This document shows, one piece after another, positions 40,857 through 52,476 of a stretch of DNA of 64,000 nucleotides. Under the pieces are notes generated by a model. It saw nothing but the letters and a program-made list of their open reading frames with translations. It was not told the DNA's origin and ran no database searches. Numbering within the stretch: the first letter of the stretch is position 1; every line of letters begins with the position of its first letter. The position numbers and the translations under genes were made by a program. The stretch comes from Melocanna baccifera. Its lineage: Eukaryota; Streptophyta; Magnoliopsida; Poales; Poaceae. The DNA is taken from assembly GCA_036346265.1 (NCBI GenBank), contig JAYEVJ010000192.1, positions 119,501-183,500 on the forward strand. The letters run 5' to 3'.

Positions 40857-43800
40857 GGAAAAAGTCCACTTTTCAACCTTGAACTCTGGCTTTGGTTTGA
40901 TTTTCAACCCTGAACTCTAAAACCATCTGATTTGGAACCTTAAACTAATGAAACCATCCATTTAACCCCTCCACCCAAACATGGGTGGTTTTGATCTAAC
41001 ATAGCATTCCAGTACGTTGACGTGGCATCCTAATGGAATCCTAATCAACATCAACCAATAAACAAAGAGTAAATAGTATTTGTGGTTCCACATGTCATAC
41101 TAACACATTTTCTTCCTCCTCTCTCTCTTCTCTGCTCAAGTTCACTAGGCTGGGCTCTGCTTGCTGTCGACCACCACCTATCGAGGCTCATCGCTGACCA
41201 CCAACTACCAAATCTCACCGCTGACCCTCTTCTCCTCCTCCTTCCTATCTCCCTCCATCCCTCTCTCCGCTCAGACCTCTAATCAGCGAACACTTGGGAT
41301 CGGAGCCAGTGGCATTCGAGACGAGAAGAATGTGCCTACTATACCTACGAAAATGGGTTGGTGGGGTCCTGGGGAAGCGCTGGGAGGTGGTGACGTAGGC
41401 GGAGACACATGGTGGTGCACCGGTGAAAATCGACGTGGCTGAGACTGAGGAAGAAGGATGGCGCACACACAAGCAATGTGACATCAAGGGGAGCTCACCA
41501 GTGCAGGCTACATCGCTGGAGATGGTGGAGACAGTGGGGCAACAGTGGCCAGCTTTGGGGAAGATGGTGGCACGCTATGGTGGGGTTTCAGTGAAGGTGA
41601 TGAGAGCACAAGGTAGAACATGACACTAATAACAAGATGGTGAGGTTGATTATGGCAGGGGCTTGCTGGAGACAATGAATTGGACGATGGTAGCCCTCAG
41701 ATAGAGATGACAAAGCCAGGCTTGATTCCAGTGAAGGAGTATGAGGAAATGGAATTAATTGAGGAAGATTGATGAGGCTCGAGAACACGAAGTGATGTGA
41801 ACAAATTTTCAAGAAGCTCACCGGAGAGGGAGATCGAGCCTAGGGTGCGATGGCCGGACTTGGGGAAGAAGATGATCCCTACGTCATCGTGTCCAAGTGG
41901 AACTCAGCCTCTCATCCATGTCCTGCTCTTGGCATGACATCGCGTACGCTGTAAGGTCAATGAGACCGACTAGACAGGGGTGAATAGGCAGTTTTAAATT
42001 TTTCTTTGGCTATAGCCGAGTTCTATATGTGGAAGCGTAAATCAAATCAAGTTTGCATAATTAAATCTTACATCAACTAGTCTCAACTAAGTGCACCAAC
42101 AACCTAAGTCTATATAAAGATTTACAATTCTGGGGTGACAAGCAATTAATTCAATTCTATGTATGTAAATTGCACAAGGGAAAGCACAAGAGAACAAACC
42201 AACATAGTGACATGCACGTTTTTTTATCGTGGTGTTCAAAGACATGCCAATCTCCTCTAGTCTACATTGAGGTAAGCCTAAACAAATTAGAATGACTCCA
42301 TGACTTAAGCCAAATATATCAAATTCGCTAGTGGTAGCTCTTTCTCTTTTCGGGTAGGTGAGCTCCGATCTTCACAACACGCTGGGTCTTCTCACAAGCT
42401 CCTTGAGAGAATCATCATACCACGATGCCTCCACATCATCTAGATATCGGAAAACACAAATAGTAATAAGTCAAGCCGCTTGCTTGACTCCCACCAAGTG
42501 TACCATATGCACAAATGGATATACAATCCACCTCTAGATGCAACACATACAATTAGAGACTTCCTCTACTTACTCACAAGGTGTAACACATGCACAATTG
42601 AGTACAAGGCTTGTATTAGCTTAAGATAGTGAAATGGGAAGCATCAACCTTGCCTTGAATCGGCCACAAGGGGTATATGTAGCCCCTACCACAAAAATTA
42701 GCGGTTAAAACTAAAATAGGTATTTTCAGCAAGGGGCCAGTCAGACCGCCAACTAATGACCTGTCAAATTATTTCATGATCCAACAGTTATAAAACTAGC
42801 CATTAGACACATTCCCAATCAATCCACAACTAATTTCCAGTCAAACCAACCAGAAGCGATTAGACTGGCCCTACTTTCAGCATAGCCAACACATAGAAAA
42901 ATGGTCATAACTTTTAACTCAGATATTGGAATTGGGTGATTTTGAACACTATAAAAAAACTTATTCAGATGGGCTACACAACTCACCTATTTGCATGATC
43001 TCAAACATATTCAATGTAAAAAAGCATAAAAACTCCAAAGAACACCACCATGGTATAAGTCCAAGTAAGTGGCAATAAACATTCTTAAACCATGGCAAGA
43101 GAAATTGTATGAACTCTAACAATTTGCAAAACATATTTGTAAACTTTAGATCATGCGACAAGGAGTAAGTATATGGACTTTAACTATTTGCAAAATACAT
43201 TTGCAAACTATAGTCATATACTACAAAGATTAGATGCATGTGTCTCAATTATTTGCAAAACCGCATTCACAAATAATAGCATTATGCCACAGAGAGCTAG
43301 AGTAACTGGGATTAAGTTATCAACATATGATGAGATTCAAACTACTAAACATGATCTCTCTTAATATTATGGCAACCTATACTAGCAATCTAATCTCTTA
43401 ACCAAATACCGAGACTAGTAAAAGACTAGAAATACATCCTTAGCCTATGCTAATTATATCTTTGTCTTACGTATCCACTTGGAGTTTTCACTTGATGATG
43501 ATCATCTTGTCTCTAAGTTTGGGTCCTTATATTATTCATCAACACATGATGAACTACCTTCACTTCGAGATCTTATCATGATGTTCGTCAACACATGGTG
43601 CCATTCAAAGTCTTCATCATTACGGGACCTTACCTATTCACCAACTCATAAAAAATATTAGTCCCACAAACCTGGTTGTCATTAATCACCAACTCACAAT
43701 AACACATGATTAGATCCTTTAATCTCCCTCTCTATGATTTTTATCTTTTCATCCAAATGAGATTAAATAATATCATACTCAACTGATAAGTTAGTATTAT

Positions 43801-44334
43801 ATTTAGATTTATCATTAATCACTAAAACTAATATAATAGAGCTTGAACTTACATGCGCATCCGGTACTGGCCACGTTGTCGAGCTATTGCTTTATGCGAC
43901 TTCGCCTCTCTGGCTCCATCTCACTGGCACTGGCGTCACTCCTATACCTCGAGAAGCTTAGCCTCTAGTCCTACTCGCTCTCTAGTGTTCGACAGTGAGG
44001 GGAACTCAATGTTGTGCACCATGTAGCTCGGTGGCAACGAGTTCTTGCAGTTGGATGTGTCGAGAGGGCTCAATAGTTGGCAAGGATCTCCAAGTCATGG
44101 GCTTGAGGGGAAACAAATTGGGTAGTCCATTCCCGATGTGGAGAGCCAACTTAGATTTAGTGCCAAGTTGACATCCACATGGTCGACACGTCAGTGGAAA
44201 TCCACCCTAGTTTGGGTCGAGGGAGTAAAGTGGATGGTTTCAATAGTTGGGGGTGCTAAATCAAATGATTTCATAGTTCAAGGTTTAAAATTGAACTAAG
44301 CACAGAGTTTAGGGTTAAAATGTAGACTTTTTCC
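40857..44334. mobile_element. Mutator-like element, 3.5 kb, non-autonomous
   Basis: The left end GGAAAAAGTCCACTTTTC and the right end (reverse complement) GGAAAAAGTCTACATTTT head inverted repeats of about 140 bp. The 9-bp flanks TAGTATTTA (40848-40856) and TACTATTTA (44335-44343) differ at one base, a Mutator-type target duplication. The TIR family is shared with the element at 47703. The interior has mixed GC-rich segments (41080-41950, 43860-44160) that could be captured gene pieces, but I recognise no product. Between them (about 41955-43855) is a further repeat starting 'agaccgactagacaggggtgaat'. No transposase is seen. Confidence 0.85.
41955..43855. repeat. Probable insertion nested in the Mutator-like element
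   Basis: AT-rich and unlike the GC-richer flanks. It starts near 'gaccgactagacaggggtgaatagg', a phrase that recurs in grass retroelements, and carries internal short repeats ('ctatttgcaaaatacatttgcaaac'). Boundaries and class are uncertain because I could not define termini. Confidence 0.35.
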
Positions 44335-44719
44335 TACTATTTATAACACATATTGCCACAAGCATCACATATTTGTCCTAACAACTTGACTGTGAACTCT
44401 GTAGTAGTGTACAAAACTGACAGTCTCCAACTCTAACAAAAAAAACACCGTACTCATTCCCATAGCAAAGGCTAGCACATCTGACTCTAATTTGGTTTTC
44501 ATCTCCGTTTAGGACTCTGATCCCTAGCCTATATATGTAGCCCTGGAGTCACACGGTTTAGATGTGCCGATGTTCCCTTTACTTGTAATCTCTTCTCATA
44601 TAGTGAATTCTGCCTTTGTGCATCTGTGATTTTTCTCAAAAGGTTTTTCACATTAAATCTGTGTCTCCTGTTCTTTTTATCTTCTATTTTGACGTGTATT
44701 TTATAACACTATGTTTCTT

Positions 44720-45229
44720 GTAGTGTATAGCAGGCTGCATAGTGCTTCTATTTGCTTGCATTGGTTGTACAGTTTGATACTTTGATGTGGAGGCAGCCAT
44801 TACTCTAGCATTCCACCCTTACGGAGGACACCGAGTAGTCGCCAAAGGTGTTCAAATCGAAGCTGGAGCAGCAGACAACGGTGGCATAGGCTGTTGAAGG
44901 TGTCCAAATTCAAGTTGGTGCCGTGGCATACGGCAGTGTGCTCTAGTGGCAGAGGCATCGGCACAAACTATGGGAGATAGTGGAAGATGTACTCAACATC
45001 GTAGCCGAGGATGCAGGCAAGTGGTGCTCCCAGAAGCGTCAGACGAAGGCGGGGTCAGAGGCACATCAAAACCAACACTTGCAGACGAGGGCGGCATGGA
45101 TGAGACTGTTGGGGAAGGCGATGCGGAGGAGGATCTCATAGAGGAGGTTGCCATCATCGAGCACCTTAGACATGGCAGTGGTGGCAGCTAGCAATGGCTA
45201 TGAAGGGCGCGCCGCCTTTTGCCTTCTAT
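44720..45229 (-). pseudogene. F-box gene N-terminus, pseudogene
   Basis: The minus strand reads PLLAATTAMSKVLDDGNLLY, then EILLRIAFPNSLIHAALVCK and CWF followed by a stop, then CASDPAFV. This is an F-box domain (about 40 residues mediating SKP1 binding in SCF ubiquitin ligases). It aligns with 51590-52011, where translation starts MEGKRRWPSQPL. Here the corresponding start reads ATA instead of ATG (45227-45229), with a frame shift just after it and stops after CKCWF. The copy is dead. The F-box-associated repeat units downstream are its likely former 3' parts. Confidence 0.65.
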
Positions 45230-46959
45230 TCTGCTACAGTGCGATTTGGGGGGTAGAAAGAGGGTAATAAGAGGAAATAGATTTTGGGTTATTTTGTTTG
45301 TGCCCACAAGTAGCTGAACCAAAATTTTTGTAATACCAAAATCCAGGCAATGTCGAAACCTAGGGGAAAATGGTGTTTGGATCATTGCCATACCAATTTA
45401 CTGGCAATGCCAAAATTGGGGTGAGCGATTTGGTTGCCCTCAGATTGCCCGTGTGTGGTGTAAGATTTCGGTTACAAATCCGACCCCTGTACGGGAGGAG
45501 GGGTGGTTGACCTGGTGGGCCCCACCTAAAGGTATCTTCTTCTCTTCCAAGTCAAAGAGGTGGGCGCATACCAAAACTCTTTATATTAGTTTACTAAAAA
45601 TACAGGGGAGATGCTATCTATTTTGTACACATCAATTTATTCTAATAAAGATATTGACTAAAATACAGGTAAGAGGCTATCTATTTGTGCACATCAATTG
45701 TTGAAATAAAGAAGATCGCCATATTACTCTCTCACACATCTTTGTTTCTTTGTTTATCATCTGTTACTATTGGTAATTCCTTTAATCATTCTTATTGCTT
45801 GTTCTGTTGCTATTGTTCTGTTGATTATTTGTTACTTGTTCTCACATCAATTTGGAGTCAAAATTGTTCTGTTCATTCTTATCGCTTAGTGACACTAGTT
45901 AGTTAACAATTTCATTGGCATTACCAAAATTTCTTTGACATTACCAAAATTTTGACTTCAAATCAAATGGCAGCCAATTCTTTGAGACATTACCAAATTT
46001 TAGTAAGGCTAGTAGGGGCTTCAAACCAAACAAGCCCTGCCCCTAGGAAAATATGCACCCATGCCATCATTGTTGGTTGTGCATTAAGATTCGCGTGTGT
46101 ATTTGGGGCATAGGGCAATACGGTACAAAATACACCCCCTCTTGGTTCTAGCTCAACTGTCAGCCGTCCTCCACGCTCGCAACCTCCTGCAAGCCCTTGT
46201 CAGCTCCAACCTGTTGCAAGACCACGCTGCCGCACCAAGCTGCTAGAAAACCTCGTCGCCGCCACTAGAAACCTTGAAAACTCGACCTCACCACTGAAAA
46301 CCTCTAAACCTCGCTGCTGGAGACCATGAAACCTCACCGGAAACCTCGAACCCTTGTCGGAAATCTCATCCGAAACCTCAGTTGACGGAGCACGGCGTGG
46401 CTCGCCAGGGGTGGAGCAGAGAGAGGAGATACAAGGGTGTTTTTAGAAAATGGACAGTACACTGTACAAGGATATGGGATATATATACGAATCTTGAAGC
46501 AAAGTAGGAGGTGGATATGGTGGGTGCACGTGCCCACAGTGGACAAATTGCCCATCCGGGTAATAAGACTGTAAAAGATTAGAAAAGCCAAGTAGCTGCT
46601 CTTCGGCCTAGACCTAGACTGAAATTGATACTAGCTTTAGTTCAGCTTATTGCAGATTATCGGTCTGTTTATATTGACTTTTACTGATGACTTTTGGTTG
46701 TAATTAATGAATAGTAACAGCTTATAGAGAGCTGTACGGAGAAAGAGAAACTCACGTACGATTTTAACCGATATTAATGAAGTCGCTACAGTGTGTATTA
46801 CAATCGACTAGTAGACCATATCTTAAAAAAAATATTCCATCTAAAAGTTATGTACTATAAAAAATCACTTACTATATAAACAAAAGTAATTTTTAGAAGT
46901 TAATATAAAAAAGCAGCTGAACCATGCATACGTACGGTATATCGTGAAGCAACATCTGC
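45230..46959. other. Mixed stretch, possible MITE end, no gene
   Basis: Phrases of 'attaccaaaattt' type recur on both sides (45320-45420 and 45905-46000). The end at about 46036, reverse-complemented, reads AGGGCTTGTTTGGTTTG, like a PIF/Harbinger or hAT MITE terminus, but the partner end is unclear. 46140-46400 is C-rich with 'gaaacctcg' repeats. No product recognised. Confidence 0.35.
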
Positions 46960-47702
46960 ATAAGTCATCCTCGTAGCACTAAAGTCCAATTACACCCAAA
47001 TTAGATATGGCTAGTACTTAGTACTTGGTACATTTGTACTACTGGCACCCGCACACCCGCACTTTTGGTCATCTTCTGTTTATCTTGCTGAAGAATATTC
47101 ATGGTGTCCTGGTGCCACCCTCCATTTGAAGATCCTTTTGCCTAGCAGTGTACACAAAACTATTAGAAAAGTTAAGTTACAGTTATATACCTTCAAGAGA
47201 AAAGAATATATTTTCGAGCAGCATATTCTCCAGAATGAACTGGAGTGGTATTTTGCAGCATTTTAAGTGGCATATACGTATTTTCTCCCCTTCACCTTCT
47301 ATCTTTATTTGCAAACATGGTATTTCCACTGATCCAATATTCTGTCGCCACCAAGCACCATTAGCTTAGCTATATGCGACACGCATAATAGAACTATAAC
47401 TGAATGCCACCTTTGTAATGCACAGGCCATCCTTTTGACATTGTAAGTTTCTAACTGAGAAATGAGAACTCACTCCCAATGCCATATTTTTGCCATGCTA
47501 AACCAATTCGCCATCTGTTCAACAAATGATAAGAGATGGGGCTTTGATGATTTGATATGACCATCTTTTTCAATAGCTAGAGTGTTTTACTTGAGATTTT
47601 ATGAAGAATATTATCTTGGTTATATGTTGGTCAAATAACTATTTGCATGATCTTGCCTCTAGAATACATGGCATACATCTGTGGAAGCCATAATTATCTT
47701 GC
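46960..47702. repeat. F-box-associated segmental repeat, copy 4
   Basis: Intact from 'gcataagtcatcctcgtagcactaaag' through 'ctgaagaatattcatggtgtcctggtgccac' and 'gcctctagaatacatggcata' to 'ataattatcttgc', where the Pack-MULE begins. It provides the empty site for the CACTA insertion at 26161 and the MITE at 37756. Confidence 0.65.
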
Positions 47703-48955
47703 GGAAAAAGTCCACTTTTCAACCCTAAACTCTGGCCTTATTTGATTTTCAATCCTGAACTATGAAATCGTTCACTTTCACAACATCAAACTCTTAAAAC
47801 CGTCTAAAACATAACTCTCACCCTAAGCTATAGTGGTTTTCGATGATGTGGCACCGGAATAGGAGATATTAGGCTGATTTGGACACCATGTTGGCATAGG
47901 CTTGCTGACATGTCAGTTTCTTAATTATTCTCCTAACTTTTAATGGCTATGGTGGGACTCGGCTGTCATGGAGACAAATCTAGAAATCACATTTAATTAG
48001 ATTTTTTAGTGGCTATGGCCCACCATTCGCCCTAATATTAACCACTAATTAATCCCCTAGCTAATCTTGCTTAGCACTAAACTAATCCAGAGGTGGGGCC
48101 CACTGCTTCTTCCTCTCCTTGTCTCAAACTGAGAGCGAGAGAAGTTGGAGCGGCCATTGGAGCTCCTAGTCGACCTCCACTCTAATGACTCCATGAGCCT
48201 CAATCGAGCAGGAGGGAGGGAGAGGATAAGAGGAGGAAGATACCTCAATCAAGCAAAAGGGAGGGAGGGAGGGAGATAGGAGGAGGAAGAAGAGGCAGGG
48301 TAGTGAAGAATAGCGGCCGGGGACGAGGCCCTCCACTGCCTTTCTCCTCGCCTCGGCGGCCTTCCTCACCGCCACCATGGACACCCTCCGCTGCGGATTT
48401 GGTCCGATGTAGACCTTCCTCCAAGGACTACCTCATCTTCGGCTCCGACTCCAACTTCCTCGTCATCCTTGAGTACTCCCCCGACCACAACTGCCTCGAT
48501 AATGTCCACCAAGATACCTCTGACAAGTCGCCGCATCGTCTCTAGCCAACTCCTCACCTTCGACCCCAAGGGTTGCATGTTCTGCATCGTCACTCACGAG
48601 AAGTAGAAGTTCATCTACGTCCTCAACCGCGCCGCTACCGCACCCTTGAGAAGTAGAAGCACTTCGAGCTCCTCCTCTAATGCCGACCTCTTGCTGGTGT
48701 CCTTGGGGATTGGGAAGGGAGAGAGAGAGAAAGAGATGGAGGAAGAAGAAACGGAGGAGAGGATGACACGTGGTTCCCAAAATTTTATTGTTTATTTTAT
48801 AATCTATTTCCATTTTATGGCTAGCATTCGATGTGGTGTCTAAGTTAGCCTAATACCGCTTGGGATGTGGCATTTTATGATAAGAGTTGTGTTTTAAATG
48901 GTTTTAAAAGTTTGAAGTTATAAAACGAATGGTTTCATAGTTCACAGTTGACAAT
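47703..48955 (+). mobile_element. Pack-MULE-like element carrying a gene fragment
   Basis: The left TIR begins GGAAAAAGTCCACTTTTCAACCC and runs about 145 bp. The right inverted repeat (48865-48955) matches it but lacks the outermost 40-odd bp, which are replaced by the Copia fragment starting at about 48956. The TIR family is that of 40857-44334. The interior, 48100-48760, is GC-rich and includes a splicing-factor-like coding fragment. Because the right terminus is lost, no target duplication can be checked. Confidence 0.75.
48390..48665 (+). pseudogene. SF3B3 (SAP130)-like fragment captured in the Pack-MULE
   Basis: In one frame SKDYLIFGSDSNFLVILEYS then PDHNCLDNVHQDTSDKS; in a shifted frame FDPKGCMFCIVTHEK, stop, KFIYVLNRAAT. 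This tracks the MMS1_N/beta-propeller start of splicing factor 3B subunit 3 and relatives (DYL..GSDSG..V.LEY, VHQETFGKSG, DPKGRA, EKQKLVYVLNRD). SF3B3 is part of the U2 snRNP SF3b complex in the nucleus. The parent protein is about 1,200 aa; here about 90 residues with a frame shift and a stop remain. The parental locus is not in this window. Confidence 0.7.
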
Positions 48956-50236
48956 TGGTATTATAACATTTTTGAGGACCTGCGGTGATGCAACATGGCT
49001 CGACCTGAAGTCATATGACAATTCAAGGAGGAGATGAAAAAACTTTTCTAGATGAGTGATCTCAGCAAGCTGAGTTACTGCTTGGGCATTGAAGTCCATC
49101 AAACTGAAGATGGAATTACTATGCATCAATTAGCTTATGCACAGAAAGTCCTTGAAAAGGCCAAGATGAAAGACTGCAATGGATGCTAAATTTCCATGGA
49201 AGCAAGGTTAAAATGAGTAAAAATAGTAACCAACCTTCAGTTAACTCTACCCTGTACCAGAGCCTTGTTGGGAGTCTTCGATATTTGGTACACACAAGAC
49301 CAAATATCACTTATTCAGTTGGGCTGGTGAGCCGTTTCATGGAGGCACCAACAACTGAACATATGGCAGTAGTAAAGCATGTCTTGCGTTACATCTAGGG
49401 GACAAGGGACTTTGTTTGTTTCTACAAAAGAAATCCAAAAGAGGTGCGGGACCTAGAAGGGTTTTGTGACAGTGATATGGCTGGGGATGTGGACGATCGT
49501 AAAGCACAACGGGAGTGGTATTCATGCTGAATGGAGATGCAATCAATTGTCAATCACAAAAACAAAAAGTAGTTTCTTTGTCATCCTACGAAGCTGAGGA
49601 TATTTCAGCAACTACAACAATGTGCTACGGAATTTGGCTTGCATGTTTGCTTGCTGATTTGATGAATGAGAAATCTAGCAGTATACAGCTACAGGTGGAC
49701 AACAAATCAGGCATAGCTTTGGCTAAGAACTCTATCTTTCGTGATCGGAGCAAATACATTGATACGTGTTATCATTTCATCAGGCAATGTGTGGAAGAAG
49801 GAAGCATCGAGGTCAGGTTCATCAGTTCTGAAGAACAACTTGATGATGGACTCACAAAAGCACTTGGGAAAGCTCAGTTCCAGGAGTTGAGGAGTAGACT
49901 CCAGATGGTGGAAATGCGGTGAAATTAGGGAGTAATTGTTGGTTAATTTCACCGCACCAAAGTTTAGTTTGATTTCCTTCTATGTTATCTTTAGTATACT
50001 TTTAAATTCTGCATGTCGCAGAGTTCAGAGAGTTCTCTGATATCTGTTCCTGTTCTATTTTTCCTTATCTGTCTTTCTGCTGAAACAGCAAGTGTGGATT
50101 TGATTTATTCACTGCTTCCATGATAGATACGATTGTAACCAATTATCTATAATATGCTTATGAATATATAGAAGGAGAAAACCAAATCGTATGGCTATCT
50201 TGCACACAGCAAAATTTCCTTCGTCTGTCGTCTCCA
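48956..50236 (+). mobile_element. Truncated Copia retrotransposon: RT end, RNase H, 3' LTR
   Basis: Frames read MSDLSKLSYCLGIEVHQTED, SLVGSLRYLVHTRPNITYSV, MEAPTTEHMAVVKHVLRYI and, with a shift, SLSSYEAEDISATTTMCYGI and QVDNKSGIALAKN, the RT C-terminus and RNase H of Copia elements. A polypurine-like AAATTAGGGAGTAA precedes TGTTGGTTAATTTCACC at 49937, the likely start of the 3' LTR, which ends near 50236. The 5' two thirds and 5' LTR are missing; the element abuts the Pack-MULE. Confidence 0.8.
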
Positions 50237-50659
50237 GTTTAGAACCACCAAAAAACTAATATGAAAACACTGTTCACCGTCTGGGACGGTTTAGAACAGG
50301 GAGGAGTAACGCTGATAGCAGAGGAGCCACACTGCGATACTCTGACATTTGAGATAGCATGTGGACTCCATTGTGGTCCACCCTGTCCGAGAACTCCATG
50401 GATGACAAACTCAAGGCCGAGAGATCTAACAAGAGTAACATAACATTTCCTGATGCGGATACGCACGTGTCTTGTACTTTTCAGTTAAATATATTATTCA
50501 ACTGGAAGGAATTATTGAGCCGCATGAAACATTGCCAGGTGAACTCATATCAAACTAAATATAATGTTATTATTCATAAGAATGAAATACTATCTCATGT
50601 TATCAAATGGTGCATCCTTAGGTTTGTCAATGGAGAGGCAAAAGGAAGATGATAACCAC

Positions 50660-51440
50660 ATTATGTGCAAAAGACATGAAGGAAGAAAGCCCATGCAGTA
50701 GGAGAACAAAAGGGAGAAGCCCAAGGACTTAAACTACAAGTTTTGGATAAAATTTTTAAGCCCAATTTGTACATCCCACAAGGTCAATTGGATTCAAACT
50801 CGGATTCAACTCAGAATTCAATTCGGATTCGGTTCGGGACAGCCTGACAGGCAGTTACCAAAAAGATTATAACTTTCACAAACGGAGTCCTATTTGGGTG
50901 TTCTTGTACTCGTTGAAAAGATAATTTCAAGGGCTACGCAATGGATCTGATCCTAACATCAAATTTATCACGGATCAGAAGTTATGGCCAAAACAATATG
51001 ATGACTGTAAAATCTAGTTTCCTTTTTATGAGAGTTCGTATATAAAACCATATAGGGTTGAGTTGTACTAGGTTTGTGGACTCTGTAGACGTCTCAAGGT
51101 CCTAAATAAGCCATGTATTGACAGTCTAAGGGCTCAGGCCACCTTTGAGAATAATCAATCTACTAAACTTTGTTCGAGTTTATCATTGTTGTCGAAATTC
51201 CGTGATGGATTTAGGAGTGTTCTTCAATCAAGATCGTTCAGCCTTTCCGCTGGGAATTGGGTGCACGATAGATCTTCGCTTGGTAGTTGGTGAAATCGAC
51301 GCGAGTGTGTTTTGGTGGATTAAAGAGTGTTCGTCCCTTGCACTGGCATTGGAGGATCATTGCGATTCATCAAGATTCCCGTGAGTATCCATCCTACGTC
51401 GAGAAGATCGGGCGACCCTGTATCATTTCCTCCCCACCAC
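50660..51440. repeat. LTR-like dispersed repeat, copy 2 (pairs with 16715-17640)
   Basis: Shares 'actttcacaaacggagtcc', 'gggtgttcttgtactcgttg', 'aaaagataatttcaa' and, at the right, 'gaagatcgggcgaccctgta' with copy 1. Short frames at 51145-51384 have no recognised domain. The segment 50237-50659 to its left shows nothing I can name. Confidence 0.45.
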
Positions 51441-51551
51441 CTGACCACCACATATATCCTGGTGTCGATGAGGAGAATGTCTGATTTCAAGTGTCAGTAA
51501 GGGATCTCAGCTGCAGCTGAGTTATGGATGGTCCAGACACCATCTTGTATC

Positions 51552-51582
51552 ATGGAGGCACCAATAACTGAACATATGACAC
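51552..51582 (+). repeat. 31-bp Copia filler fragment
   Basis: 'catggaggcaccaataactg' plus the following 'aacatatg' matches 49338-49366 inside the Copia RT/RNase H region 2.2 kb away, with one or two changes. The surrounding sequence is unrelated, which suggests templated filler at a repaired break. Confidence 0.6.
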
Positions 51583-51589
51583 CATCTCA

Positions 51590-52011
51590 GGGTATAGCGG
51601 ACTGCGCACTGCTTTTGTATGCCTGAAGTTGTTGTGTAGTCTGATGAAGAGGCAGTCATTCAAGCACTACACGCTCACGGAGGCCACGGAGTAGTCATCG
51701 AAGGTGGAACGGCGGACAACAGCGGCGAAGCTGTCCAAATCGAAGCTGGCCCGGCGGGCTATGGCGGCGAGCTCTGGGAGCCGAGGTGTCGACAGGAGCC
51801 GCGGTTAATAATGCCGCCCACTCCGAAGTTCGACGTAGAAGCCAAGACGGGGTGGGTGGAGCTGCCAGAACCAGCGCTTGCAGACGAGGGCAGCGCTGAC
51901 GATGCTCGCGTGGAAGGCGACATGGAGGAGGCCGTCGTTGCTGAGCGCCCTGGAAATGGCAACCGCAGCGGCCGACAACGGCTGCGAAGGCCATCGCCTC
52001 TTGCCTTCCAT
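51590..52011 (-). pseudogene. F-box gene N-terminus with intact start codon, truncated
   Basis: Starting at the ATG at 52011 (minus) the product is MEGKRRWPSQPLSAAAVAIS..., then NDGLLHVAFHASIVSAALVC and KRWFWQLHPPRLGFYVE before a stop at about 51805. The F-box helices (LL..VF...AS.V.AALVCKRW) and the HPPRLLGFYV-type continuation are typical of a large grass F-box family. The reading frame then breaks, although homology with 44720-45000 continues to about 51590. The downstream part (46960-47702 unit) is separated by the Pack-MULE, Copia fragment and LTR-like repeat. It is the best preserved F-box head here but lacks the C-terminal domain. Confidence 0.6.
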
Positions 52012-52476
52012 GCTGCAAAGAGGAGAAAGGACAAGTTGCTGCTGGGCCTCGAGTTCAGCCTGCTAGTCGGCCCAAGGACAGATTTAGGGCCGAGCTGTGA
52101 ACTCGTATGAACGATTTGTATTGCCCAGGAAAATAAGCAGAAAAATATGTAGAAATTGGATCCTAGCCGCAAGGAGGGATCACCATCGGCCACAACTCTG
52201 TCAGTATGCCGCTGATTCCTCTCTCCTCTTCTCTTCTTTGACATTCTCACGGTAACGAGGATGAAGGACCGTTGATTTTTTTGGTTTATTTTGTGTCTTT
52301 TTGCAGAGCTAGCTGTTCCAACTGCTATGTGCTGCGAATTAGCTAGTTGCGCTGCCAACCCAAAAAATCAACAGCTGCAATAGCAAATATCAAACGGAAG
52401 AATGTTTGCAAATAAAAGGAAAAGAAGTTTTCAAGGTACGTCTATTTTCTTCTGAAAAAGACGATAGTAGATCTAT
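52012..52476. other. Region upstream of the F-box start, no other feature
   Basis: Would hold the promoter of the minus-strand F-box copy. It is open in one minus-strand frame (to 52358) without a recognised domain. No clear TATA box was identified. Confidence 0.35.

Noticed and set aside
41082..41821. Frames of 60-93 codons inside the Mutator-like element
   Set aside because: Overlapping frames on both strands without a recognised domain. Kept only as possible captured sequence, not as genes.
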